NCBI RefSeq assembly: GCF_000526215.1
Contig: NZ_JAFQ01000004.1
Span: 6,944,001-7,008,000, forward strand
Length of the DNA: 64,000 nt
DNA from: Nocardia sp. BMG51109
GTDB lineage: Bacteria > Actinomycetota > Actinomycetes > Mycobacteriales > Mycobacteriaceae
Direction: 5' to 3'
Below the pieces are notes generated by a model. That model was not told the DNA's origin. It did no database searches and saw nothing but the letters and a program-made list of their open reading frames with translations. Shown piece after piece: positions 41,456-50,356 of this stretch (within the stretch, counting starts at the first letter, position 1; each line of letters starts with the position of its first letter). The position numbers were made by a program, and so were the translations under genes.

Positions 41456-43206
41456 CACTCACCGAACACGACACCGTCGCCGACGCGCGGCTCACTACCG
41501 TGCTGGAGGTCGCCGGGCTCGCGATCGCGTTCCCCGGCGACGATCCCGACGCCCCCACGGTCTCCGGGGTCTCCTTCGCCCTGGACTCCGGCGAGGTACT
41601 CGCGCTGGTCGGGCAGTCCGGTTCCGGCAAGAGCCTCACCGCGGCCGCGATCATCGCACTGCTGCCGCGGGCGGCGAAGCTCACCGCGGGCAGCGTCCGG
41701 TTCCGCGGGCGCGACGGGGATCCGGTCGACCTGATCCGGCTCGCGGAGCGTCGGCGCGCCGCCTATCGCGGCGCGGGCATCGGCATGGTGTTCCAGAATC
41801 CGCTGGGCGCACTGGATCCCGCGCACCGGATCGCCGCGCAACTGGACGAGGTGATCGTCCGGCACCGCCCGGGTGAATCCCGCCGGGCACGCCGCGAACT
41901 GGCGGCGGCGTGGCTGGAGCGGGTCGGGTTCGACGCCCCCGAACGGGTGCTGGCGTCCTACCCGCACCAGCTCAGCGGCGGCATGCGGCAACGGGTGGCG
42001 ATCGCGCTGGCGGCGCTCGGCGAACCGGCCGTGCTCATCGCCGACGAGCCCACCACGGCGCTCGATACCGTGGTGCAACGCCAGATCCTGGACCTGCTGC
42101 GCGATGTCGTGCGCGCGACAGGGTCGTCGCTGTTGCTGATCACCCACGATTTCGACGTCGTCGCGCACATGGCCGACACCGTCGTGGTGCTCTCCGGCGG
42201 CCGGGTCGTGGAGCAGGGCCCCCGCGACACCGTGCTCACCGCGCCCGAACACCCGTACACCCGGCGGCTGCTGGCGGCGGTGCCGCGGCTCGGTAAGCGG
42301 GCCGGCCTCCCGGCGTGGCACGGGCCACGCCGACTGTCCTCCGCCGAAACCGCACCGGCACAGAGTGATTCGACCGCACCTACCGGCGACGCCGAACCGA
42401 TCCTGGTCCTCGAGTCGGTGTCGAAGCGCTTCACCGTGGGCGGGTTCGGCACCGGGCTGCCGAAACGGGAGGTCAGCGCCGTCACCGACGTCTCGATCGC
42501 GGTGCGGCGCGGCGAGATCTACGGGCTGATCGGTCCGTCCGGGTCCGGCAAATCGACCCTGGGACGGGTGATGGGCGGACTGCTACCCGCGACCGAGGGC
42601 GCGGTCGTCTTCGACGGCCATCGCCTCGCCGGCGCGTCGCCCGCGGCCCTGCGGCCGCTGCGCGCGCGGTTACAGTACGTGTTCCAGGATCCCGTCGGCT
42701 CCCTCAACCCCGGGGTGCGCGTGGGTGAACAGATCGCCCGGCCGCTGCGCCGGTTCGGACGGGACCGCAAGACCGCGGCGGGGTCGGTGACCCGGTCGCT
42801 CGAATGGGTCGGCCTGCCTGCCGAATTCGCCGAACGCCACCCGCACGAGCTCTCCGGCGGGCAGGCCCAGCGCGTCTGCATGGCGCGGGCACTGGCCCTC
42901 GAGCCGGAACTGCTCATCCTGGACGAACCGACCTCCTCGCTGGACGTATCGACCCAGGCCGAGATCATCGACCTGCTGCTCGATCTGCGCGAACGCCTCC
43001 GTCTCACTTGCGTATTCATCGGCCACGGGCTCGGGCTCGTGGAATGGGTCAGCGACCGGATCGGGGTGCTCGCCGACGGCAGGCTGGCCGACGAGTTCGA
43101 GACCGAGAATCTCACCGGCAGCACGCGTTCCACGGCGACCAAGGCACTGCTCGCGGCCGATCTCGGCCGGGGAAAGACACAGGCGGGAAAGGCACAGGTC
43201 CCATGA
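41452..43206 (+). CDS. ABC transporter ATPase, two fused nucleotide-binding domains (DppD-DppF type)
   Basis: This is a 584-aa protein. Both ATPases of the importer are on one chain. Domain 1 has Walker A G-Q-S-G-S-G-K-S at 54-61, signature L-S-G-G-M-R-Q-R and Walker B V-L-I-A-D-E-P-T. Domain 2, from about residue 320, has G-P-S-G-S-G-K-S, L-S-G-G-Q-A-Q-R and L-L-I-L-D-E-P-T. The C-terminal R-L/Y-T-R-R-L-L region after domain 1 is the usual oligopeptide-transporter tail. The start is ATGA-coupled to the permease. Fusion of the two ATPases is common in actinobacterial members and completes the transporter. Confidence 0.92.
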   Translation: MTLTEHDTVADARLTTVLEVAGLAIAFPGDDPDAPTVSGVSFALDSGEVLALVGQSGSGKSLTAAAIIALLPRAAKLTAGSVRFRGRDGDPVDLIRLAERRRAAYRGAGIGMVFQNPLGALDPAHRIAAQLDEVIVRHRPGESRRARRELAAAWLERVGFDAPERVLASYPHQLSGGMRQRVAIALAALGEPAVLIADEPTTALDTVVQRQILDLLRDVVRATGSSLLLITHDFDVVAHMADTVVVLSGGRVVEQGPRDTVLTAPEHPYTRRLLAAVPRLGKRAGLPAWHGPRRLSSAETAPAQSDSTAPTGDAEPILVLESVSKRFTVGGFGTGLPKREVSAVTDVSIAVRRGEIYGLIGPSGSGKSTLGRVMGGLLPATEGAVVFDGHRLAGASPAALRPLRARLQYVFQDPVGSLNPGVRVGEQIARPLRRFGRDRKTAAGSVTRSLEWVGLPAEFAERHPHELSGGQAQRVCMARALALEPELLILDEPTSSLDVSTQAEIIDLLLDLRERLRLTCVFIGHGLGLVEWVSDRIGVLADGRLADEFETENLTGSTRSTATKALLAADLGRGKTQAGKAQVP

Positions 43207-44204
43207 CAGCTCCCGGCACCGGCCCGCTCGTCGTGCCCGCGACCACCACCGAGGAGGCGTCGGCGATCCTCGACGACCCGGCGTTGCTCGCGGCCTGGAG
43301 ACAGCATCCGGCCGTCTTCGCGGTGATCGGGATCGATCGGCTCGGTGTGCCCGTCCCCCGCCCACCCGCCGGCGACCTCGACCCCAGCCTGCTGGCCACC
43401 GCGCTCGCCGCGGCGGGCGGGCCCGCGGTCGTGGTGGCCGCGGCCGCCCACATCGACCTGCCCTACAACCTCGCCCGCCGCGTGCTGTCGCTGGACCATC
43501 TCACCCGGGGCCGCGCCGGAGTCCTGCTCGGCGACCACGACCCCCGGGGACGCACGCCGGACGCGTGGAGCGGAGCCGGGCTCGGGCACCGGGCCGCGCT
43601 GGGGCCCGAGACCACCGCCGACACCGCCCGCGCGCTGACCGGCCTGTGGCACAGCTGGCCGCTGGACAGCATCGTCGGCGACAAGAGGTCCGGCATCCTA
43701 GTGCGCTCGGACCGGATCCGCCAGGTCGATCACCGCGGCGCCGCCGCCACGGCGGGGCCGATGAGCATTCCGGCATCGGTGCAGGGGGCGCCGATTCTCG
43801 GCTGGTACGGCACCGATCCGACCGGCGCCGACCGCCCCACCGGCGTTGCCGACCTCGTCGTGCTCGGCGCGCTCCCCCACCCCGAGACCGCCACCGCGGC
43901 GCTGGCCCACGCTCCCGGGCAGGCACCGCTGCTGGTCGAGGTCCCCGCCGACGCGCCCGCCGCGGCGGCGGGCCTGCTCGCCGCGGGCGCCGGTGGGATC
44001 CTCCTGCGCACCTCCGATCCGCGGCCGCCCGCCCGGACCGCCGAACGCCTGCTGCGCACCGCCACCGAGCTGATCGGACGTCCCGGCCGGGTGGACGGCC
44101 ACCGGCACACCCTCCGGGAGGCGCTCGGCCTCGCCGCGCCCGCGGACCCGCTACCCACCGCCGCTGCCGCGTTCCCCGCTCCCTCGCCCGCCGCCTACCG
44201 CTGA
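43203..44204 (+). CDS. Luciferase-like (LLM class) flavin-dependent oxidoreductase
   Basis: This is a 333-aa protein, ATGA-coupled to the ABC ATPase. It is shorter and more Ala-rich than most family members. The LLM barrel is recognisable from A-A-A-A-H-I-D-L-P-Y-N-L-A-R-R-V-L-S-L-D-H-L near residue 80-100, followed by the R-G-R-A-G-V-L-L-G strand and, near the C-terminus, an A-G-A-G-G-I-L-L strand. It would use reduced FMN or F420. The mid-barrel is poorly conserved, so it may be a divergent or non-catalytic partner of the NtaA-type enzyme two genes downstream. Confidence 0.7.
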   Translation: MTAPGTGPLVVPATTTEEASAILDDPALLAAWRQHPAVFAVIGIDRLGVPVPRPPAGDLDPSLLATALAAAGGPAVVVAAAAHIDLPYNLARRVLSLDHLTRGRAGVLLGDHDPRGRTPDAWSGAGLGHRAALGPETTADTARALTGLWHSWPLDSIVGDKRSGILVRSDRIRQVDHRGAAATAGPMSIPASVQGAPILGWYGTDPTGADRPTGVADLVVLGALPHPETATAALAHAPGQAPLLVEVPADAPAAAAGLLAAGAGGILLRTSDPRPPARTAERLLRTATELIGRPGRVDGHRHTLREALGLAAPADPLPTAAAAFPAPSPAAYR

Positions 44205-44240
44205 CCGCCCACCGCTCCGACCCTCGAAGGAACCACGCCC

Positions 44241-45488
44241 ATGGCAGCACCCGCATCAGCCGATCTGCGATCGCTGCTGACCCGCCCCGACGCCGATTCC
44301 GCCGCGCTCGCCGCCACCTACCGGCCGCTGTTCGACCGGATCGCCGAAGGCAACCCCGCCCGCGAGCGCGCCCGCGAATTCCCGTACGACCAGGTCCGCT
44401 GGCTGGTGGACGCAGGATTCTCCCGGCTGCGGATACCGCGCGCATACGGTGGCGACGGCGCGAGCCTGCGCCAGCTGTTCGCCCTGCTCGCCGAGCTCGG
44501 CGCCGCCGATCCCAATGTCGCGCACGTCTTCCGCAACCATCTCGCCTTCGTCGAGGACCGGCTGAACTCCCCCGAACATCCGGCGACCGCGGTCTGGCTG
44601 GAGCGCTTCCGCCGCGGCGAATTCGTCGGCGGCGGCTGGACCGAGGCCAACAACGCCCGGTTCACCGACATCGCCACCCGGGTCAGCACCGACGCGGGCG
44701 TCACCCGCCTCAGCGGCGACAAGTATTACGCCACCGGCAGTCTGTACGCCGACTGGCTCGACGTCATCGGCCGCGACGAGGACGACCGGCTGATCACCGC
44801 CCTCGTCGCGCGGGATCAGCCCGGCGTCACACTGGTCGACGACTGGGAGGGTTTCGGGCAGCAGACCACCGCCAGCGGATCGGCCCGGTACCGGGACGCC
44901 GTCGTCGACGAGCACGGAATCTTCCCCGCCGAGGAACGCTTCGCCTACCAGGGGCTGTTCTACCAGACGGCGCTGCTGGCGGTACTGACCGGCATCGCGC
45001 GGTCCGCGTTCCGCGACGGCGCGGCGGCGCTGGGCAAGCGCACCAGGAACTATCCGCTGGGCACGAACGACGTTCCGGCGCAGGACGTTCTGCTTCAGCA
45101 GCGGATCGGGCTGCTCGCCACCCGGGTGTTCGCCGCCGACGCCGCTCTCGACAAGCAGTCGGCGACACTGGACGCCGTCGCGCTCGCCCATCTCCGGGAC
45201 GAGGACGAGCACGCGGCGCTGGTCGAAGCCACGGTGCGCACCCACGAGGCGCAAACCGTCGTCATCGAGGCCGCACTCGAGGTCACCGGGACCGTCTTCG
45301 ACGCCCTCGGCGCCTCCGCGACCGCGCTGTCCGCGGGGTTGGATCGGCACTGGCGCAACGCGCGCACGCTCGCCTCGCACAACCCGCGGGTCTTCAAGGA
45401 GAGGGTGCTCGGCGACTACTACGTCAACGGCACACCGCCGCCGGGCGGATCGAACGCGTTCCTGCGGCCGCAGGGCCAGGGAGCGTGA
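44241..45488 (+). CDS. Acyl-CoA-dehydrogenase-fold flavin monooxygenase (DszC/SfnB-like)
   Basis: This is a 415-aa protein with an AAGGAA ribosome binding site 8-10 bases before ATG 44241. It has the acyl-CoA-dehydrogenase fold: an N-terminal helical domain with L-R-I-P-R-A-Y-G-G-D-G, a middle beta domain with R-L-S-G-D-K-Y-Y-A-T-G-S, and a C-terminal helical bundle with F-Y-Q-T-A-L-L-A-V. The catalytic Glu positions of true dehydrogenases are not conserved. K-Y-Y-A-T-G-S and the length match the FMNH2-dependent monooxygenase branch (dibenzothiophene monooxygenase DszC, SfnB). With the adjacent NtaA/DszA-type enzyme it suggests a two-step oxygenation of an imported sulfur compound. Confidence 0.8.
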   Translation: MAAPASADLRSLLTRPDADSAALAATYRPLFDRIAEGNPARERAREFPYDQVRWLVDAGFSRLRIPRAYGGDGASLRQLFALLAELGAADPNVAHVFRNHLAFVEDRLNSPEHPATAVWLERFRRGEFVGGGWTEANNARFTDIATRVSTDAGVTRLSGDKYYATGSLYADWLDVIGRDEDDRLITALVARDQPGVTLVDDWEGFGQQTTASGSARYRDAVVDEHGIFPAEERFAYQGLFYQTALLAVLTGIARSAFRDGAAALGKRTRNYPLGTNDVPAQDVLLQQRIGLLATRVFAADAALDKQSATLDAVALAHLRDEDEHAALVEATVRTHEAQTVVIEAALEVTGTVFDALGASATALSAGLDRHWRNARTLASHNPRVFKERVLGDYYVNGTPPPGGSNAFLRPQGQGA

Positions 45489-46780
45489 CGGCGATGTCCG
45501 GCACACGCTCCGGCCACGTCCTGCTCGGGCTCAATGTCCTTGTCTACGGCTACATTCCGTCGGCGTGGCGCTCCCCGCTCCTGGGGATCAACGATTTCCT
45601 GGCCCCGGAGTACTGGGAGCGGATCGGCGCGCTCGCCGAACGCGCCCGCCTCGACGCCGTCTTCCTCGCCGACGCACTCGGCCTGGGCGACCCCGCCTAC
45701 GACGCCAACCCGATCCGGCTCGATCCGACCGTCGTCTGGGCGCACGTCGCCCGCGCCACCGAGCACATCGGGCTCATCGCCACCGCCTCGACCACGTTCA
45801 ACGATCCCGTCGAACTGTCCGCGCGCCTCCTCACCCTCGACCACCTCTCCGCCGGGCGGGCCGGCTGGAACCTGGTGACCACCCGCGACGACCGCTCGGC
45901 CGCCAATTTCGGCCTCGACCGGGTGGTGGGCCGCAGCCGCCGTTACGAACGCGCCGCCGAATTCGCCGACCTGGCACGGAAACTCTGGTCGGCGGCGGGC
46001 ACCGGGCGGCGAATCCGGCACGAGGGCGAGCATTTTCACTACGACGGCGAATTCCGCGCGCCGGCCTCCCCGCAGGGATTGCCTGTGCTGTTCCAGGCCG
46101 GCGGGTCACCCGGCGGCCGCGACCTCGCGTCGCGCTACGCCGACGGAGTCTTCACCGCCGAGATCACCCTGGAGACCGCGCGCGAGCATTATCGGACGGT
46201 CAAGCAGGGCGCGGCCCGCGCCGGGCGTGATCCGCGCGAGGTCGCGATCATGCCCGGGCTGCTGCTCACCCTGGGATCCACCGAAGAGGAGGCCCGCCGC
46301 AGGGTCGACGAGTTGTACGAGTCCAGTCCGAGCCGGTACGCGGCGGGGTGGCTGTCGCACGCCATCGGTGTCGACGTCGGCGCCCTGGAGCTGGACGAGC
46401 CGTTCCCGCCCGAGGTGCTGCGCGGCCCCGCCGATCCGGAATTCTTCACCGGCAGCATCGGTTTCCGCGAATCCATCCTGGAACAGATCCGCCAGACCCG
46501 GCCCACGGTGCGCGAATACCTGCGCCAGACCCGCTATTCCGGCTCCGGCCACGGCGGTTTCGTCGGAACACCGGAGCAGCTCGCCGACCGGATCGAGGAG
46601 TGGTATCACACCTACGCCTGCGACGGATTCAACCTGCAACCCGACATCCTCGTCGACAGCCTCGAGGTGATCGCCGACGAACTCGTCCCGATTCTGCGGT
46701 CGCGCGGACTGTTCCGCGACGAGTACGAATCCACCACGCTGCGCGGGCATCTGACCGCGGCGAGGGCCGTCACCGCGTGA
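45485..46780 (+). CDS. NtaA/SnaA/DszA-family FMN-dependent monooxygenase
   Basis: This is a 431-aa protein. GTG 45485 overlaps the previous stop (GTGA); ATG 45494 is an alternative. The family signature is clear: F-L-A-D-A-L-G after the first helix, T-T-F-N-D-P-V-E-L-S-A-R-L-L-T-L-D-H-L-S-x-G-R-A-G-W-N-L-V-T spread over about 105-130, N-F-G-L-D, and G-L-P-V-L-F-Q-A-G-G-S-P-G-G. Members (nitrilotriacetate monooxygenase, DszA, pristinamycin synthase SnaA, dimethyl sulfone monooxygenases) use FMNH2 supplied by a separate reductase, which is not in this operon. It is the last gene of the importer operon. Confidence 0.9.
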   Translation: MTAMSGTRSGHVLLGLNVLVYGYIPSAWRSPLLGINDFLAPEYWERIGALAERARLDAVFLADALGLGDPAYDANPIRLDPTVVWAHVARATEHIGLIATASTTFNDPVELSARLLTLDHLSAGRAGWNLVTTRDDRSAANFGLDRVVGRSRRYERAAEFADLARKLWSAAGTGRRIRHEGEHFHYDGEFRAPASPQGLPVLFQAGGSPGGRDLASRYADGVFTAEITLETAREHYRTVKQGAARAGRDPREVAIMPGLLLTLGSTEEEARRRVDELYESSPSRYAAGWLSHAIGVDVGALELDEPFPPEVLRGPADPEFFTGSIGFRESILEQIRQTRPTVREYLRQTRYSGSGHGGFVGTPEQLADRIEEWYHTYACDGFNLQPDILVDSLEVIADELVPILRSRGLFRDEYESTTLRGHLTAARAVTA

Positions 46781-46844
46781 GCCGGTGACCTACGCGAAAG
46801 AGGGGCGGACGGGTGCTCATCCTGCCGCGGCCGAGGAGGCGACC

Positions 46845-48041
46845 GTGACGATCGATATCGACGTGCTCTCCGAGGAGGCGGATATCCGTGCCGCCCAACG
46901 GATCTTCCGGACGGCCATGGTCGGCCTGCCGCCGGCGCCGGAGAGCGACGGGCTGAACGAGCCGGGCCGCACGCTCGGCGCCCGGGTCGACGGCGAGCTG
47001 GTCGGCACGGCCAACTCCTACACGAGCCGGCTGGTCGTCCCCGGCGGCGACCGGATCCCGCACGCGGCCGTCACCCACGTCGGGGTGCTGCCGACCCATG
47101 CCCGGCGCGGCGTCGTGACCGCCCTGCTCCGCCGTCAGCTCTCCGATCTCGCGGCGCGCGGCGAGGCGGTCGCCACCCTGCGCGCCTCCCAGGGCGGCAT
47201 CTACGATCGCTTCGGCTACGCCGTGGCGAGCTCGGCCGCGCGGGTGGAGATCGATCGCGGCCGGGCCCGGCTGCGCGACACCGTGCCCCCGTCCGGGCCG
47301 GTGCGGTTCCTCGATCCCGGCCGGATGTGGGATTCGCTGCCGACAATCTATGCGACCGCCGATGTGTCGTGGCCCGGCGCGATCGACCGGCCATCGTACT
47401 GGTGGCGGATGCAGGAATTGTTCTCCGGCACAACCGGTTACACCGTCGTGCACGGAAGTCCCGGCAGCGAGGACGGTTTCGCCCGCTACCACCCGATCCA
47501 CGCACCGGGCTGGGCACGCGGCAGTTCCGAACGCGTTGTCGTCGTGGACGATCTGGTCGCCACCACACCGCGGTCGTACGCGGGCCTGATCCGGCACCTG
47601 CTGGCCGCCGACGTCGTCGACAGGATCGTGTTGGCGGCCGTGGCACCGGACGATCCGCTGCGTCACCTGCTGACCGACGAACGCGCGATCACGGTGACGG
47701 ACGTGCGGGACGAGACCTGGCTGCGGCTGATCGACGTGCCGGTCGCCCTGTCCCGGCGCACCTATCGCGATGCCGGCCCGATCGTCCTCGCCGTCGACGA
47801 CGACCTGCTCACCGCGAATACCGGGACCTACCGCATCGCGGGCGACGGCGCCCGCCGCGTCGACCTGCCCGCCGACCTCACCGCCGATGTCGCGGCGCTG
47901 GCCGCCGTCTATCTCGGCGGCTCGACCTGGCGGCAGCTGGCCTCGGCCGGCCGCGTCACCGGGCACCGGCCCGGCGCAATCGACGCCGCCGACAGCCTCT
48001 TCGTCACCGTCGCCCGGCCGTTCAGCGGCACCTGGTTCTGA
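46845..48041 (+). CDS. eis: Eis-type GNAT acetyltransferase
   Basis: This is a 398-aa protein. GTG 46845 is chosen for the perfect GAGGAGG ribosome binding site five bases before it; an upstream GTG at 46785 lacks one. The layout is that of Eis: an N-terminal GNAT domain with V-G-V-L-P-T-H-A-R-R-G-V-V-T-A-L-L (acetyl-CoA pyrophosphate loop, about 78-94) and Y-D-R-F-G-Y, a second degenerate GNAT domain, a sterol-carrier-like C-terminal domain, and the conserved C-terminal aromatic residue Phe398 that acts as catalytic carboxylate. Eis enzymes acetylate lysines and several amines of aminoglycosides. It lies after the importer operon and may share its transcript, but a functional link is not evident. 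Confidence 0.85.
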   Translation: MTIDIDVLSEEADIRAAQRIFRTAMVGLPPAPESDGLNEPGRTLGARVDGELVGTANSYTSRLVVPGGDRIPHAAVTHVGVLPTHARRGVVTALLRRQLSDLAARGEAVATLRASQGGIYDRFGYAVASSAARVEIDRGRARLRDTVPPSGPVRFLDPGRMWDSLPTIYATADVSWPGAIDRPSYWWRMQELFSGTTGYTVVHGSPGSEDGFARYHPIHAPGWARGSSERVVVVDDLVATTPRSYAGLIRHLLAADVVDRIVLAAVAPDDPLRHLLTDERAITVTDVRDETWLRLIDVPVALSRRTYRDAGPIVLAVDDDLLTANTGTYRIAGDGARRVDLPADLTADVAALAAVYLGGSTWRQLASAGRVTGHRPGAIDAADSLFVTVARPFSGTWF

Positions 48042-48121
48042 GACACCTGACCGCACGCACGGTCGGGATCGGCTACGGGACTGCGTAGACGGCTACAACA
48101 CCACACGGCGAGGGAGGTGCG

Positions 48122-48730
48122 GTGAACTATTCGGCTGCCGTCACCGACACCTCACTCGTGGTACGCACCGATGCCGGATCTCTGAGATCCGAAGGCGGAC
48201 GCTTCACGATCGAGGCCCCCGACCGTACCGTCTTGGCCGGTACGGAACTGTCGTTCCGGGTCGACGATTTCGTCTTTCCGATCGAGGCCGGAATCCGGGA
48301 TCGCACCGCGACATCGACCCCGCGGTTCGATCTCGAGCACGCGGTGTACCGGCCGGTCGCGCTCCCGTTCGAGGATCAGGCGCCCTGGAAGAACAGTTAC
48401 GACCGCGAGCTGGCCGCATGGAACCGCCTCACCAGCACGATTTCCGCCGGCGCCACCATCGGCACACTGATCGGCGGCCTCGCCGGCGGCGCGGTCGGTT
48501 GCCTGCTCGGCGGCATCGCGGGTGCTACGGTCGCCGCGGCGACCATCGTGGGACTGTTCGGACCGTTCGTGCCGGCGGCCGTCGTCGGGTGTCTTGGCGG
48601 CATCGTCGCCGTCGGCGCGCTGGGTACCCTCGCCGGACAGTTGCTGGTCACCGCCCCCGTGGCGGTCCTGGCCGCGGCTCAGTACTTCACCACGATCAAC
48701 CAGCCCTTCCCGGACAAGGGAACCGGATAG
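48122..48730 (+). CDS. Membrane protein of unknown function with a Gly-rich hydrophobic hairpin
   Basis: This is a 202-aa protein from GTG 48122 with a GAGGGAGG ribosome binding site. Residues 1-95 are soluble and beta-rich. Residues about 105-190 form two or three Gly/Ala-rich hydrophobic helices (G-G-L-A-G-G-A-V-G-C-L-L-G-G-I-A-G), which recall glycine-zipper membrane segments. Similar proteins of about 200 aa with a C-terminal glycine-rich membrane hairpin are frequent in Nocardia and mycobacteria. The function is unknown. It stands 80 bp after the acetyltransferase gene and could be co-transcribed. Confidence 0.7.
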   Translation: MNYSAAVTDTSLVVRTDAGSLRSEGGRFTIEAPDRTVLAGTELSFRVDDFVFPIEAGIRDRTATSTPRFDLEHAVYRPVALPFEDQAPWKNSYDRELAAWNRLTSTISAGATIGTLIGGLAGGAVGCLLGGIAGATVAAATIVGLFGPFVPAAVVGCLGGIVAVGALGTLAGQLLVTAPVAVLAAAQYFTTINQPFPDKGTG

Positions 48731-48873
48731 GGCGATCGCCGGCACCGCGTCCGGTCGCGGGGACCGGCATTCCGCCACCCGCGACCGGACGCCACGGTCC
48801 ACCGGCGCGTTCCTCGCCACCGGCTACAGACATTCCATCGAGTCACCGAGCCGACTCCGAGGACCGACCGACC

Positions 48874-49334
48874 TCAGATCTCCGCGTTGTAGATCTTGTC
48901 GACCTCGGCGGCGTACTGCTTGAGGATGACGCTGCGTTTGAGGGACATCTTGGGAGTGAGTTCGCCGGCCTCGGTGGTCCAGTCGGTGGGGAGGATGCGG
49001 AACTTCCGGATCGACTCCGCGCGTGAGACTTTCGTGTTGGCCTCGGTGACGGCGGACTCGATCTCGGCGTAGAGCGCGGGGTTGTCGATCAGGTGATCGG
49101 CCGAGAGGTCGGCGGACAGGCCGTTGCGTTCCTTCCAGCCGGTCAGGGTTTCGGCGTCCAGGGTGATGAGGGCGCCGATGAACGGCTTGCCGTCGCCGAC
49201 GACCATGCACTGACTGATCAGCGGTTCGCCCGGAGGGAGTCCTCCAGGACCATCGGGGAAACGTTCTTGCCGCCCGCGGTGACGATGATTTCCTTCTTGC
49301 GGCCGGTGATGGTGACGTAGCCCTGCTCATCGAT
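48874..49334 (-). pseudogene. fadD15: 3' fragment of a FadD15-type long-chain acyl-CoA synthetase, frameshifted
   Basis: The frame upstream of 49223 reads [25 protein letters not shown] in pieces, the ANL hinge of FadD15/long-chain synthetases. The downstream frame reads M-V-V-G-D-G-K-P-F through T-P-K-M-S-L-K-R to the normal C-terminus at 48874. One G is missing in GCGG(G)TTCGCC at about 49223, giving a premature TGA. About three quarters of the gene (normally near 600 aa) is absent, and at about 49334 the sequence switches to a TnsB-like gene. It is thus a truncated, frameshifted remnant. Confidence 0.85.
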
Positions 49335-49992
49335 ACGGCAGCTCGACCACGCCGTCGCCGTAGCGGTCGGCCAGAATCACCTCGACCTGTCGGTGCAACC
49401 GATCCCTGGTGCCGGTCGACCGTTTCGTCTCGCGCGCAACAGCTTCCTGGATCGCCTCGACCACACGCTCGTCGGCGCGCCCGAACGCCGTTGCCTGCCG
49501 GGTGGCCCGGCCGTCGACGAGCGCGCGCACCCCACCGGAGCGGTAACGCGCCCGCATCCGCTGGACGGTCCGCAGACTGGCGTCCAGGCCCGCTGCGGAC
49601 AGCTCCGCCGCCTTAGCGGCCTCCCGAGCCCGCATCGGGCGGTTCGGGTCGTATTCCGGTCGCGGCAACGAATCCGGCTCACTGCCTGGCGGCAGTCCGG
49701 TTTCCACCTCGATCAGATGGTGTTCCCAGAACCGTGCCTGTTCGGCGTGCTCCGGCGCCAAGTCTTCGAGGCTTTGACCCGCCAGTGCCGGTAAACCATT
49801 TCTTCGTTGTGTCCGTGTGCCGGCGCTGGCGACGACCCTGAAACCGTCCGAGGCGACCAGGTGCATCAGCGCCACCCCCTGTGCCTCGCCGTCCGGATCG
49901 ACCAGCCGCACCAGCGTTCCCGAGATCCCGGCTACTTCGTGTTCGACACCGTCGAACAGCACCCGGTCGCCGACCTCGATCACCCGCGTCAT
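49327..49992 (-). pseudogene. Truncated TnsB-like Mu/DDE transposase subunit (N-terminal part)
   Basis: This frame gives 221 aa from ATG 49992 (ribosome binding site GAGGGGAG). Residues 1-55 form a beta-rich N-terminal domain, then comes a linker with R-P-M-R-A-R-E-A-A. Helix-turn-helix domains follow (L-D-A-S-L-R-T-V-Q-R-M-R-A-R-Y-R-S-G-G-V-R-A-L-V-D-G), then the start of the [11 protein letters not shown] segment. Intact TnsB-like proteins (about 650-700 aa) continue from here to the DDE catalytic core. Here the sequence breaks after V-E-L-P and runs into fadD15 DNA within two codons. The catalytic domain is gone, so the element is dead. Confidence 0.75.
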
Positions 49993-50323
49993 CGATCCGC
50001 TCCCCTCACCATCGACCACCCCTCCAACCGGACTGCCAGATCCACCACCAATTCCTGGACCACAGCAGGTGATAGAGCACGGGCAGCACCGCGATCGGAT
50101 CACCCACCGACCGTGCCCCGTCGATCAACGTCCTGGACTCGCTGAACGCTTCGAGCAGCGCGGCAGCGACCTCGGCGACGCGATGCCGATAGCCTGCCAG
50201 CCACCGCATATCCGCCAACCAGACCGGATCGTGACCGTTCACCAGCCGATACGACCAGCCCACCGCCGCGCAGGGCTCTGGTCCACATTCGGTGTCAGAG
50301 CCGGACAGTGTTCTCGGAGTCAC
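49989..50323 (-). pseudogene. TnsA-like endonuclease fragment, 5'-truncated and frameshifted
   Basis: The readable part has C-A-A-V-G-W-S-Y-R-L-V-N-G, D-P-V-W-L-A-D-M-R-W-L-A-G-Y-R and I-A-V-L-P-V-L-Y-H-L-L-W, the C-terminal pattern of actinobacterial TnsA-like heteromeric transposase endonuclease subunits. After H-L-L-W the frame degenerates into Trp-rich residues. Shifting by one base near 50055-50065 restores E-L-V-V-D-L-A-V-R-L and ends in a TGA overlapping the TnsB ATG (ATGA), the normal TnsA/TnsB junction. So one base was lost. The N-terminal catalytic part is missing: the lipase stop codon lies 33 bp upstream. Confidence 0.65.
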
Positions 50324-50356
50324 GCCCCAGCGCTTGTTGGACTCGGCCCGAATGTT

